Assembly (NCBI RefSeq): GCF_013778325.1
Contig: NZ_JACEIB010000006.1
Span: 62,001-126,000 of the forward strand
Length of the DNA: 64,000 nt
Source: Sphingomonas chungangi
GTDB taxonomy: Bacteria > Pseudomonadota > Alphaproteobacteria > Sphingomonadales > Sphingomonadaceae
Reading direction: 5' to 3'
The notes under the pieces are model-generated. The model searched no databases. It had not been told where the DNA came from and saw only the letters and a program-made list of their open reading frames with translations. Below, in pieces: positions 49,241 through 56,926 of this stretch (positions are counted from its first letter, which is position 1; every line of letters starts with the position of its first letter). Made by a program: the position numbers and the translations under genes.

Positions 49241-49879
49241 TCATTCGTCCGGTTGCTCGGCCGTCATGGCCATCATCGGCTTCGCATATCGCGCGTCCGG
49301 GCCGCCGCCGCCATCATCGGAACGACTATCCCGCCGCCGGGAACGGAGCGGCCGACACCCCTGCGCGATCCAGCCGTCGCGGGTCAGGCGCATGATGCGG
49401 ACGGGCCGGCCGAACAGCGTGCCGTCGCGTTCCCAGGCGAATCCGAGGCGGGCGAGTGACGCCGGGGCGCTGCGGTGATCGGGATGGAACGCGCTGACCA
49501 GCCGCGCGCGATCGAGCGTGCCGAAGGCGTGATCGATCAGCGCGGCGGCCGCCTCGACCGCGAGGCCGCCGCGCCAGGCGCTCGGGAACAGCTTGCCGCC
49601 AAGTTCCAGCGCGTCCTCGTCGCCATCGAACGGGGTGAGCGAGAAAAGGCCGATCAGCTCGGCCGAATCGCGGCGATGCACCGCGAAGGTGCCGTGACCC
49701 CGCGCGGCCATCGGCGCGTTCCAGCGCAAGAACAGGTCGGCCTTGCCGGGCGTATCGGGGATGCCGTCGACCAATTGGGCGGCGACGCGCGGATCGGCAT
49801 GAAGCGCGGCGATCGCCTCCCTGTGCTCCGCCGCGATCGGGCGGAGCAGCAGGCGCTTCGAGAGAAGGACCGTCGTCAT
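49241..49879 (-). CDS. GNAT family N-acetyltransferase inside the type III locus
   Basis: 212-residue GNAT: KRLLLRPIAAEHREAIAALH opens it (RimJ-like), GKLFPSAWRGGLAVEAAAAL is the acetyl-CoA loop, and VSAFHPDHRSAPASLARLGF the final motif. A 35-residue Arg- and Gly-rich tail extends past the usual fold. It overlaps the preceding gene by four bases and is coupled to the next one, so it is coexpressed with the cluster. It could modify a cluster protein, but this is inference. Confidence 0.87.
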   Translation of the reverse strand: MTTVLLSKRLLLRPIAAEHREAIAALHADPRVAAQLVDGIPDTPGKADLFLRWNAPMAARGHGTFAVHRRDSAELIGLFSLTPFDGDEDALELGGKLFPSAWRGGLAVEAAAALIDHAFGTLDRARLVSAFHPDHRSAPASLARLGFAWERDGTLFGRPVRIMRLTRDGWIAQGCRPLRSRRRDSRSDDGGGGPDARYAKPMMAMTAEQPDE

Positions 49880-50679
49880 CCCGCCCCGTGCAGGCCGCTC
49901 GCATCGAGCGTCGTGCGGCGCAGGTCAATGCCGTAGACCTGCTCGAACTGCCGCGCGATGCCGTCGGCATAGGGGCGGGCATTGCCTTCCTTCATCGAAC
50001 TCAGCCAGCCGGCATGGGCGATGACGAACTGGAGCTTGAGCTCTTCGCCGAGCTCGGCCCACTTCTCGCGCGGGGCGGCGCCGTTCCGCGCGAGCATGTC
50101 CGCGATCTGCGCGCGCGCCGCGATGGCGGTCATGCGACCGCCCGGCACGTCCTGCACGCCGTTGGCGATCATCCAGCCGAGGATCAGATAGGCGGTCATC
50201 GCATTGCCGGCATCGTTGCCGCTGAGGCCATAGGGACCGGCGATGCCGTCATAGAGGCCGGCATAATCATATTTTGCGAAGGTCGACTGGATCACCTGCG
50301 CGGCCTGCGGGTCCTTCGCCCGCATCCGTCCGACGAGATCGGCGAGCACCTGCTGGTGGACGGCGGGGCTGGCGACATAGCGCAGCGGCACCTGCGGAGC
50401 GCCGGGCCGCGCCGGCCGTGCCGTGGCGGCGGCGATGAAACTCTGGGCGGAGGCAGGCCGGCGCGCCGGGGCACGGGCGTCCGGAGACGCATGACAGAGA
50501 CCGGGCAGGTTCGAATTGCAGGGGTTGTAGACCATCGGCAGGGTCTGGCTGGCCACCACCGTTCCGATCGATCCGAAATCGACCGTCATGTCCGCCTGGG
50601 CCGTCGAGCCGAGCAGGAGCGCGGCGAGCATCCCGGCACCGAGCGTCATCGATGCCGCGCCGGTCCGACGCAGGCTCAT
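49876..50679 (-). CDS. Predicted exported protein, paralogue of the preceding gene
   Basis: 267 residues with a signal peptide (AASMTLGAGMLAALLLGSTA then QADMT). The second half (LRYVASPAVHQQVLADLVGR, GPYGLSGNDAGNAMTAYLIL, NGVQDVPGGRMTAIAARAQI) is similar in layout to the gene at 50676, so the two are tandem paralogues. Helical, probably periplasmic. Family not recognised with certainty. Overlaps both neighbours by four bases. Confidence 0.78.
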   Translation of the reverse strand: MSLRRTGAASMTLGAGMLAALLLGSTAQADMTVDFGSIGTVVASQTLPMVYNPCNSNLPGLCHASPDARAPARRPASAQSFIAAATARPARPGAPQVPLRYVASPAVHQQVLADLVGRMRAKDPQAAQVIQSTFAKYDYAGLYDGIAGPYGLSGNDAGNAMTAYLILGWMIANGVQDVPGGRMTAIAARAQIADMLARNGAAPREKWAELGEELKLQFVIAHAGWLSSMKEGNARPYADGIARQFEQVYGIDLRRTTLDASGLHGAG

Positions 50680-51416
50680 TTGGGGGCGAAACCGTCGGGT
50701 GTGAGCTGCGTGGTGTTCAGGTCGACGCCTTCGCGCGCAAGGCTGGAGGCCACCGAGTGCCGGTATTGCGCGGCGGCGTCGGCGGGCCATTTGCCCGCGC
50801 CGATCGCGCGCCAGGTGGTGTTGACGAGCAAGAAATCGAGCTGCGCCTCGCCGCCGATCTGGCTGCGATAGGCTTCGGAGGCCATCTTCGGATCGTGCGC
50901 CAGCGCCTGGGCGATGGAATCGCGCACGTTGCGCACGCCTTGCGGCGAAGGCGGCTGCGCGCCGGTCACGACCATCGTGCGCATGATCAGGTGCGCGGCC
51001 ATCGCGTCGGCGACGTCGTGATTGCCGAGGCCGAACGGCGCGACCAGCTGGCCGAAGATGGCGGGAACGTTCTTGCCGGCGAGCGCGGTGCGCAGCTGCC
51101 CGCCCGCGGTGGGATCCTGCCGTGAAACCCGCGCGACATAGGCATTCACCGTCTGGACGCCGGTTCCGGGCGCGAAGGTGAGCGGCGCGGATCGGGGGGC
51201 CGGCAGGGGCGCGCGGATCCCGCGCTGCTCCTCGGCCCGTATGCGCGCATTCCTGGCCTGGAAGGCCAGGGGTTGCCCGAGCTGGACGACGTTCATCATT
51301 CCGGAAGAATAGGCACCCATCGCATTGTAGACGGGCTGGATCGGGGCCTGGGCGGCAGCCGCTCCTCCGATCAACGCGCTCACGCCGAACATCATGCGAA
51401 TGGCGATCCTGCCCAA
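50676..51416 (-). CDS. Predicted exported protein, first of a tandem paralogous pair
   Basis: 246 residues with a signal peptide (MGRIAIRMMFGVSALIGGAA then AAQAP). The C-terminal helical domain carries VAPFGLGNHDVADAMAAHLI, parallel to GPYGLSGNDAGNAMTAYLIL in the next gene. It opens the translationally coupled run 51416-48269 just after a strong terminator, so either readthrough or its own promoter in the 64-bp gap drives it. Confidence 0.78.
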   Translation of the reverse strand: MGRIAIRMMFGVSALIGGAAAAQAPIQPVYNAMGAYSSGMMNVVQLGQPLAFQARNARIRAEEQRGIRAPLPAPRSAPLTFAPGTGVQTVNAYVARVSRQDPTAGGQLRTALAGKNVPAIFGQLVAPFGLGNHDVADAMAAHLIMRTMVVTGAQPPSPQGVRNVRDSIAQALAHDPKMASEAYRSQIGGEAQLDFLLVNTTWRAIGAGKWPADAAAQYRHSVASSLAREGVDLNTTQLTPDGFAPK

Positions 51417-51424
51417 TGCTCTTC

Positions 51425-51465
51425 TCCCAAAAAACAGGAGGGAGGCCGGGTTTCCCCGGCCTCCC
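51425..51465 (-). terminator. Strong terminator after the small helical secreted-protein gene
   Basis: On the minus strand, GGGAGGCCGGG pairs perfectly with CCCGGCCTCCC around a four-base loop, followed after TCCTG by a run of six T. It lies 16 bases past the stop of the gene at 51481 and separates it from the exported-protein operon. Confidence 0.92.
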
Positions 51466-51480
51466 CCGATGATCGATAAT

Positions 51481-52065
51481 CTAGCTCTTGCGGGCGGCAG
51501 AGGACAAGCCCTGGCCGAGCGAGTTGAGCACGGTATTCATCGCCTGCGTGATGAGGCCGAATTCCTGGCCGGCCGCGTTCATCTTGCCGGTGAGGCTCGA
51601 CATCTGGCTCTGATCGCTGTTGCCGACGTTGCTGATCTGGTCGGCAAGGTCCGACATCTTCTGCATCTGGTTGTCGGCCGCCTGGCCCAGCGCGATGGCG
51701 ATCTTCTCGAGTATGCCCTCGCCCTTCTCGCCCTTGGCGGGCTTGTGGCCCTCGACGAAGCTCTGGATCAGCTGGTTGAGCTCGCTCTCCATCGAGCCCT
51801 GATCGGTGCTCGAAAGCCCGGCCTGGTCGCCGAAGGCGGAAACCGCCGCGCTCAGCGAGAGGCCGTTGCCGCCGACGAGGCCCTGCGCCAGGCTGATCGC
51901 GCTCTGGGGGAGACCCATCGACTGGCCGAGTTGGGCGACGATCTGCTGGCCGAACGACTGCATCACCTGCTGCGCGGCTGCCTCGAGGAGCATGCTGGTC
52001 CCGCCGGTGCTCACCGCGAGCGAGGCCTGGACCGCGAGATTGATCGGATTGAAACCACCGGACAT
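51481..52065 (-). CDS. Small helical protein, candidate secreted filament/translocon component
   Basis: 194 residues without signal peptide or clear membrane helix. It has a nonpolar first half (AVQASLAVSTGGTSMLLEAA, AISLAQGLVGGNGLSLSAAV) and a coiled-coil-like C-terminal half full of Gln, Met and Ser (NQMQKMSDLADQISNV, MSSLTGKMNAAGQEFGLITQ). That layout resembles EspA- or SctA/B-type secreted proteins of injectisomes, but no signature proves it. It has the best ribosome-binding site of the region (AAGGAG, seven bases from ATG 52065), its own leader hairpin and its own terminator, which suggests high, separate expression. Confidence 0.7.
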   Translation of the reverse strand: MSGGFNPINLAVQASLAVSTGGTSMLLEAAAQQVMQSFGQQIVAQLGQSMGLPQSAISLAQGLVGGNGLSLSAAVSAFGDQAGLSSTDQGSMESELNQLIQSFVEGHKPAKGEKGEGILEKIAIALGQAADNQMQKMSDLADQISNVGNSDQSQMSSLTGKMNAAGQEFGLITQAMNTVLNSLGQGLSSAARKS

Positions 52066-52087
52066 CGTCATTCTCCTTCGTTTCGAT

Positions 52088-52125
52088 CGGTTCGAGGCCA
52101 CCCTCGCGGTGGCCGTGTCGAACCG
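52088..52125 (-). promoter_or_regulatory. Leader hairpin upstream of the small helical protein gene
   Basis: CGGTTCGA-GGCCACC pairs with GGTGGCC-TCGAACCG (a GTG bulge between the two stem parts) around a CTCGC loop. It starts 23 bases upstream of the ATG and has no T run on either side, so it is more likely a 5'-leader or stability element than a terminator. Function inferred. Confidence 0.7.
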
Positions 52126-52174
52126 ACTGGCTGGCTCGACGGGATCGTTATGGCATTCGACCTTCGTCGAGGCT

Positions 52175-52191
52175 CTGAGCGTTCCGATTAG
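52175..52191 (-). promoter_or_regulatory. 17-bp motif, copy 3
   Basis: On the minus strand CTAATCGGAACGCTCAG, 110-126 bp upstream of the small helical protein gene. It sits next to an imperfect dyad on the plus strand, CGATTAG-CCTCC-CTAGTCG (52185-52203). Same motif as at 45347 and 47391, with nine identical leading bases. Possible operator; function inferred. Confidence 0.5.
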
Positions 52192-52209
52192 CCTCCCTAG
52201 TCGTTTCGA

Positions 52210-52575
52210 TTACTCGGACGGGTAGAAGAGCAGGCCGGCCAGCGCCGCCAGCTCGCGCATCCCGTCCAGCTCCAGCTTGCGCGCCACGTTGGAGAGGTGG
52301 ACGCGCACGGTATTCTCGGAGATCAGCAGCAGCGTCGCGATGTCCCCGTTCGAGCGGCCCCAGCCGAGGAAGCGGATGCAGGTCAGCTCCATCGGGGTCA
52401 GTCTGAGCAGCGACTCGCGGTGGCGCCTGGGCACGCGGGCGGCCTCCACGATATGCTCGCCGAGGCTGACGGGCGCGGCGGCGCCGGGCAGCGCATCCGC
52501 CTTGCGCAGCAGCTCGGCGATCGCGGCGAGGCGCTCGTCCTCGGTGAGCGGCTCGGGGGCGGGCTGCGCCATCAT
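52210..52575 (-). CDS. LuxR-type HTH regulator of the type III locus
   Basis: 121 residues. The C-terminal half is a LuxR/NarL DNA-binding domain (LTPMELTCIRFLGWGRSNGD, IATLLLISENTVRVHLSNVA). The N-terminal half has no receiver or autoinducer domain. The start MM overlaps the sctT stop by four bases, so it is made with the apparatus. As the only regulator in this arm it is the likely controller of the cluster, and the three 17-bp motifs are candidate sites. That role is inference. Confidence 0.85.
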   Translation of the reverse strand: MMAQPAPEPLTEDERLAAIAELLRKADALPGAAAPVSLGEHIVEAARVPRRHRESLLRLTPMELTCIRFLGWGRSNGDIATLLLISENTVRVHLSNVARKLELDGMRELAALAGLLFYPSE

Positions 52576-53348
52576 TTGCCGACCCCCTTCAGGATCGCTT
52601 CGATGAGCTGCGGGCGGCTGGTGATGTCGCGCGCGATCGCATCGACGTAGGAACCAACCAGCAGGAACAGCACCGCCGTCGCCGCGAAGGCCTTGATCGA
52701 GAGCGACAGGCTGAACACGTTCAATTGCTGGGCGAAGCGGTTCATCAGCCCCAGCCCGCAGTCGATCAGGAACAGCACGGTCAGCACCGGCGCGGCGAAC
52801 AGCGTGGCGAGCACCATCATCCGCCCGAACTCGCCCTCGAACAGGGTGAGGCCACGCGGATCGAGCTTCGGCATCGGCGACGCGATCGGCCAGAGCGCAT
52901 AGCTTTCCATCAGCACCTTCACGAGCAGCGACAGCCCGCCCGAGAAGATGAAGACGATATTGGCGAGGCGGCTGAGGAAGGCGCCGTTGAGCGAGGTCTG
53001 GTTGCCGGTGAGCGGATCGGTGATCTGGCCGATCGTGGCGCCGACCTTGAGATCGATGATCTGCCCCGCCGATTCGAGCGCCCACAGCACCGATCCGAAG
53101 AAGAAGCCGATGATGAGGCCGCAGAACGCCTCCTTGGCGAAGATCGCGACCCAGCCGGCGGGCTCGATCACGGCTGTGGAAAGGGGCGGCTGGAGCGCGA
53201 GCGAGATCAGGCCGAGGGCGATGAAGATCGAGTTGCGCACCATCGCCGGCACCGTGTCCGATCCGAACAGGGGCAGCATCAGGAAGGCGGTGGCGATCCG
53301 CGCCGTCGCTACGCCGAGCAGCAGGATCTGGTCCGCCCAGCCGTTCAC
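52572..53348 (-). CDS. sctT: Type III secretion export apparatus protein SctT
   Basis: 258-residue inner-membrane protein of the SctT/FliR family. RIATAFLMLPLFGSDTVPAM, GSVLWALESAGQIIDLKVGA and LAAPVLTVLFLIDCGLGLMN are characteristic helices and loops. It is part of the R5S4T1 export gate. A repeat element of 92 bp separates it from sctS in the same operon. Confidence 0.95.
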   Translation of the reverse strand: MNGWADQILLLGVATARIATAFLMLPLFGSDTVPAMVRNSIFIALGLISLALQPPLSTAVIEPAGWVAIFAKEAFCGLIIGFFFGSVLWALESAGQIIDLKVGATIGQITDPLTGNQTSLNGAFLSRLANIVFIFSGGLSLLVKVLMESYALWPIASPMPKLDPRGLTLFEGEFGRMMVLATLFAAPVLTVLFLIDCGLGLMNRFAQQLNVFSLSLSIKAFAATAVLFLLVGSYVDAIARDITSRPQLIEAILKGVGK

Positions 53349-53362
53349 GCCGCCCCCCCCTT

Positions 53363-53454
53363 CCGTTCGCCCTGAGCTTGTCGAACGGCTGCCCTTCTTC
53401 TTTTCCCGTGGGATGAAGAGAAGGGCAGGGCTTCGACAGGCTCAGCCCGAACGG
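53363..53454. repeat. Inverted repeat of the CTTCGACAGGCTCAG family between sctS and sctT
   Basis: 92 bp: CCGTTCGCCCTGAGCTTGTC (53363-53382) pairs with the end containing CTTCGACAGGCTCAGCCCG; inside, GCCCTTCT pairs with AGAAGGGC. The whole element can fold into one long hairpin in the transcript between two export-gate genes that must be made in fixed proportion. Confidence 0.92.
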
Positions 53455-53475
53455 TTTGGAGGGCGGTGGCGCGCA

Positions 53476-53751
53476 TCATTGCGACTGCCGGATCAGGCCG
53501 GGGAAGTCGGTGAACACGCGGTCGCCGAAGCGATAGAGTGACGATCCGAGCAGCGAGGCGGTGACGAACAGGGTCAGCACGATCGCGAAGAACTTCACCG
53601 TATATTGCAGCGTCTGTTCCTGGATCTGCGTCGCCGCCTGCAGCACCGCGACCAGCAACCCCGCCACCGAGGCGACGATGATCGGCGGCGCCGACAGGAT
53701 CAGCACCAGCCACAGGGCATCGTTGGTCAGCGCAAGGAAATCGCCGTTCAT
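53476..53751 (-). CDS. sctS: Type III secretion export apparatus protein SctS
   Basis: 91-residue SctS/FliQ protein with two membrane helices (LWLVLILSAPPIIVASVAGL and KFFAIVLTLFVTASLLGSSL) joined by the conserved loop LQAATQIQEQTLQ. It overlaps sctR by four bases at its start. It assembles with SctR and SctT into the export gate. Confidence 0.96.
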   Translation of the reverse strand: MNGDFLALTNDALWLVLILSAPPIIVASVAGLLVAVLQAATQIQEQTLQYTVKFFAIVLTLFVTASLLGSSLYRFGDRVFTDFPGLIRQSQ

Positions 53752-54407
53752 GTGTAGCTCAGCACCATGCCGTGGGCGAGCTTCACCCAGCCGTCGACCA
53801 GCACGAACAGCAGCAATTTGAACGGCAGCGAGATGGTGGTGGGGGAGAGCATCATCATGCCCATCGCCAGCAGGATGTTGGAGATGACGAGATCGATCAC
53901 CAGGAAGGGCAGGAAGATCAGGAAGCCGATCTGGAAGGCGAGGGACAGCTCCTTCACCACGAAGGCGGGCGTCACCACCACGAAGTCGCGATCCGTCATG
54001 TCGAGCGCGCGATCCGGATCGGCGACGCGCTGCGCGGTCTTCAGGAAGAAGGCGCGCTCGTTGGGATCGCTGTGCTTGATCAGGAAGTCGCGCAGCGGCT
54101 CCTTGGCGACGTTCGCCGTGTCCATCATCGAGGTGGTGGAACCCATCACATGCGTCTGGTGGCTCTGCTGGACGGCGGCCTCCATGCGCTGGCCGACCGG
54201 GTACATCACGTAGAGCGACAGGACGAGCGCCAGCCCGTTGAGCACGATGTTGGGCGGCACCTGCTGGAGGCCGAGCGCGTTGCGGAGCAGGCTCAGCGTC
54301 ACCACGATCTTGGTGAAGCTCGTCACCATCACCGCGAAGAAGGGCGCGATCGCCAGCGCGACGACGACGACGAGCGCGGAGCCGGGCGTGAAGGTCGACA
54401 GATCCAC
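53748..54407 (-). CDS. sctR: Type III secretion export apparatus protein SctR
   Basis: 219-residue SctR/FliP protein. VTSFTKIVVTLSLLRNALGL, the central soluble loop and FLPFLVIDLVISNILLAMGM with MLSPTTISLPFKLLLFV are family signatures. Unlike FliP it has no cleaved signal peptide visible. It follows sctQ after four bases and overlaps sctS. Confidence 0.96.
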   Translation of the reverse strand: MDLSTFTPGSALVVVVALAIAPFFAVMVTSFTKIVVTLSLLRNALGLQQVPPNIVLNGLALVLSLYVMYPVGQRMEAAVQQSHQTHVMGSTTSMMDTANVAKEPLRDFLIKHSDPNERAFFLKTAQRVADPDRALDMTDRDFVVVTPAFVVKELSLAFQIGFLIFLPFLVIDLVISNILLAMGMMMLSPTTISLPFKLLLFVLVDGWVKLAHGMVLSYT

Positions 54408-54411
54408 GCGC

Positions 54412-55440
54412 TCAGTCCTCTTGCTGCCCGCGGGTCGCGGTGACGAGCACGCCGAAGCCTTCGCCCACGGTCACCAGTTCGCCCTCGGCCACCACCTTCT
54501 CGCCCGCGATCACGCGCACCGCGATCGTGCCGCCCGCCGAGGGCAAAGGCAGGACGCTGCCCTTGCCGAGCGTCGCCAGCTCGGCCGCGGTGAAACCGCC
54601 GCCGTCGAATTCGATCGTGGCGGGCACGCGCACCCCGCTCCAGTCGGGCGACCCTCCGGAAGGCGCCTCGACGAAACTCGCATGGATATTGGTCGTCTCG
54701 GCGGTCGGGTCGGTCACGATGTCGTCCCTCTCGTGCGGATCCTGGGTGAGCAAGATGTGGCCGGCGCTCAGGTCGATGCGGCCGGCGGGTCGGTCGTTGC
54801 GGCCCGGCAGGGTCAGCCGCGCGACATGCGGGCCGGTGCCGAGCAGGATGAGGTCGCCCCGCGCCAGCCTCGCGAGGCGCGGCGCGGGAATGGCGGGCGC
54901 CGCCAGCCGCGCCGTCCAGCGCAGGCGCAGCCCGGCGAGCGCGCCGGTGAGCATCTGCGGGGTGGCGATCGGGTCGGCGTCCATCGATGGCGACACCGCG
55001 ACGATCAGGCGGTGGCGCATCGCGCCGTCCGCGCCGTCGGCATCGAGGCGGATCAGCAATTGCTCCTCGCCGGGATCGACCACCAACCCGTCCGGATGGA
55101 GTGCCGCGCCCAGCACCGCCTCCAGTGCCGCGACCAGCGGCTCGATCCGCGCCAGCGTCGCGGCGGCGGACGCGCCGTCGGGCTGGCCCTGCGCGGTGGT
55201 TGTGCGGGCGAGCGCGCCGTCGACCAGCAAGGGCGCGATCGAGACCGGGCCGCGATCGGTGACGAACTGGATCCATCCCGTCGCCGCAGCACGATCCCGC
55301 GCCGGAGCGAGGCGGGCGCTCGTCCGCATGTCCTCGATCTTCCGCTGATTGAGCGCGGAGATCAGCATCGTCTGCAGCCGGGCGCGATCGGGCTCGATCG
55401 AAGGCAGCCCGGATCGCAAGGAAGTCGGTCTGGCACTCAT
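54412..55440 (-). CDS. sctQ: Type III secretion cytoplasmic ring protein SctQ
   Basis: 342 residues with a C-terminal SpoA (FliN/YscQ) domain: IAVRVIAGEKVVAEGELVTV and GEGFGVLVTATR. The N-terminal two thirds are FliM/YscQ-like but diverged. It forms the sorting platform. Its ATG overlaps the FliO-like gene's stop by four bases, so the two are coupled. Confidence 0.87.
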   Translation of the reverse strand: MSARPTSLRSGLPSIEPDRARLQTMLISALNQRKIEDMRTSARLAPARDRAAATGWIQFVTDRGPVSIAPLLVDGALARTTTAQGQPDGASAAATLARIEPLVAALEAVLGAALHPDGLVVDPGEEQLLIRLDADGADGAMRHRLIVAVSPSMDADPIATPQMLTGALAGLRLRWTARLAAPAIPAPRLARLARGDLILLGTGPHVARLTLPGRNDRPAGRIDLSAGHILLTQDPHERDDIVTDPTAETTNIHASFVEAPSGGSPDWSGVRVPATIEFDGGGFTAAELATLGKGSVLPLPSAGGTIAVRVIAGEKVVAEGELVTVGEGFGVLVTATRGQQED

Positions 55441-55754
55441 GGCGCGCTCTCCCCGATGGGCGGCGGCGCTGCCGTCTCGCCCCAGTTACGCAACAGGCTG
55501 ATCGACCCCTGGGAAACCCCGATCAGCATCAATTCCCCCTTCACCTCGACGAGCATCAGCCGCTCGCGCTGGCCGATCGGCAGCGCGCGGACGAAGCGCA
55601 TCGGATGATCCGGCAGATCGGCCGGGCGGCCGAAGCCGCGATCCTGCCACTGGCGAAGCCCTCGGAGGACGAGCCACGCCAGCCCCAGTACGATGGCGAG
55701 CGCGATGATCGTCCCGAACAGCCCGGAAAGCGCGGTGCCCATGGTCGAATCCAT
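55437..55754 (-). CDS. FliO-family protein in the injectisome operon
   Basis: 105 residues. One membrane helix near the start (about 8-30, LFGTIIALAIVLGLAWLVLR), then a cytoplasmic domain with the FliO/MopB signature RALPIGQRERLMLVEVKGEL and LIGVSQGSISLL (about 56-88). FliO helps assemble the FliP ring in flagella; injectisomes usually have no counterpart. It lies between sctU and sctQ, overlapping sctQ by four bases and touching the sctU stop, so it is plainly an operon member. The assignment to FliO is by pattern, not search. Confidence 0.85.
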   Translation of the reverse strand: MDSTMGTALSGLFGTIIALAIVLGLAWLVLRGLRQWQDRGFGRPADLPDHPMRFVRALPIGQRERLMLVEVKGELMLIGVSQGSISLLRNWGETAAPPPIGESAP

Positions 55755-56899
55755 CAGGCGGCCCCCTGCGCTTCGCCGAGATCGGCATGGTTGGCGGCGT
55801 CGCCGGCGCGCACGCGGCCCGCCCACAGGATGATCTGGGCGATCGCCTCGAACATGTCCTTGGGGATCAGCTCGTCGACCGCCGCGCGCTCGAACAGCGC
55901 GCGGGCGACGGGCACGTGGCGGACGATGGGTACGCCGGCCTCCTCGGCCGCCTCGCGCATCGCCTGCGCCAGCGGCCCCTCGCCCTTGCCGCTGACGGCG
56001 GGGACGGGGCAGCCTTCCGGATCGTAGTCGATCGCGATCGCGATGTGCGTGGGGTTGACCACCAGCACCGATGCGCCGCGCGCCGCGCCGACGGCATTCT
56101 GGCTCGCCCATTCCTCGTGCAGCTGGCGGCGGTTCTGCTTGATGTAGGGATCGCCCTCATTCTCCTTCACCTCGTCGCGTATGTCGCGTAGGCTCATGCG
56201 GAGCTTCTTGGTGTAGCTGTGGCGCTGCCATGCCATGTCCAGCACGGCGACCAGCAGGAACACGCCGAACGTCCACAGCAGCACCGATCGCAGCAGGCCG
56301 CCGGTCTCGCCCAGCACGGCGGCGGCGGCCGCGCGCCCGTCGGTCGCGGCGGTGGGCTGGAGGAGGGGGCCGGTCTTCTCGAGGATGTCGGCGAGCGAGC
56401 CGCGCAACACCAGCCAGGTGACGAAGCCGATCAGCAGCGCCTTGGCCAGCGTCTTGAGGAGCTCGATGACATTGTCCATCGAGAACATCCGCTTGATGCC
56501 CTCGACCGGGTTCATCTTGTCGAGCGTGGGCTTCAGCTTCTCGGTGGTGAAGACACCGCCGGCCTGGAGAAATTCGGAGAGCACTCCGGTCGCCGCCGCA
56601 GGGATCAGCGTGATCGCCGTGAGCAGCAGCCCGACCGTCACCGCGTCCCAGCCGAGCGCGCCGGCGGACATGGCGAAGGGCTGGTTGCGCGCCACCATCG
56701 TGAAGCCCGCATCGAACAGGCTCATGATCCGGCTGCCGGCGAAACCGGCGCCGAAGACGACGACCAGCAGCCACACCAGCAGGGTGGCCGTCGCGGTCAC
56801 GTCCCGGGATTTGGCGACGTCGCCTTTCTTCCGTGCATCCCTCAGCCTTTTGGGCGTGGGTTGCTCGGTCTTGTCGCCGCCGTCATTCTTCTCGGCCAA
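55754..56899 (-). CDS. sctU: Type III secretion substrate-switch protein SctU
   Basis: 381 residues from the chosen TTG start. DKTEQPTPKRLRDARKKGDV is the N-terminal family block; four membrane helices follow; the autocleavage site is in VVNPTHIAIAIDYDPEGCPV. The C-terminal cytoplasmic domain contains VPIVRHVPVARALFE and DMFEAIAQIILWAGRV. TTG at 56899 gives the usual MAEKN start and has GGAGAG five bases upstream; an ATG at 56926 would add nine residues. It heads the minus-strand apparatus operon U-O-Q-R-S-T. Confidence 0.93.
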   Translation of the reverse strand: MAEKNDGGDKTEQPTPKRLRDARKKGDVAKSRDVTATATLLVWLLVVVFGAGFAGSRIMSLFDAGFTMVARNQPFAMSAGALGWDAVTVGLLLTAITLIPAAATGVLSEFLQAGGVFTTEKLKPTLDKMNPVEGIKRMFSMDNVIELLKTLAKALLIGFVTWLVLRGSLADILEKTGPLLQPTAATDGRAAAAAVLGETGGLLRSVLLWTFGVFLLVAVLDMAWQRHSYTKKLRMSLRDIRDEVKENEGDPYIKQNRRQLHEEWASQNAVGAARGASVLVVNPTHIAIAIDYDPEGCPVPAVSGKGEGPLAQAMREAAEEAGVPIVRHVPVARALFERAAVDELIPKDMFEAIAQIILWAGRVRAGDAANHADLGEAQGAA

Positions 56900-56926
56900 C
56901 GCCACTCTCCACGCACGGATGAGCAT

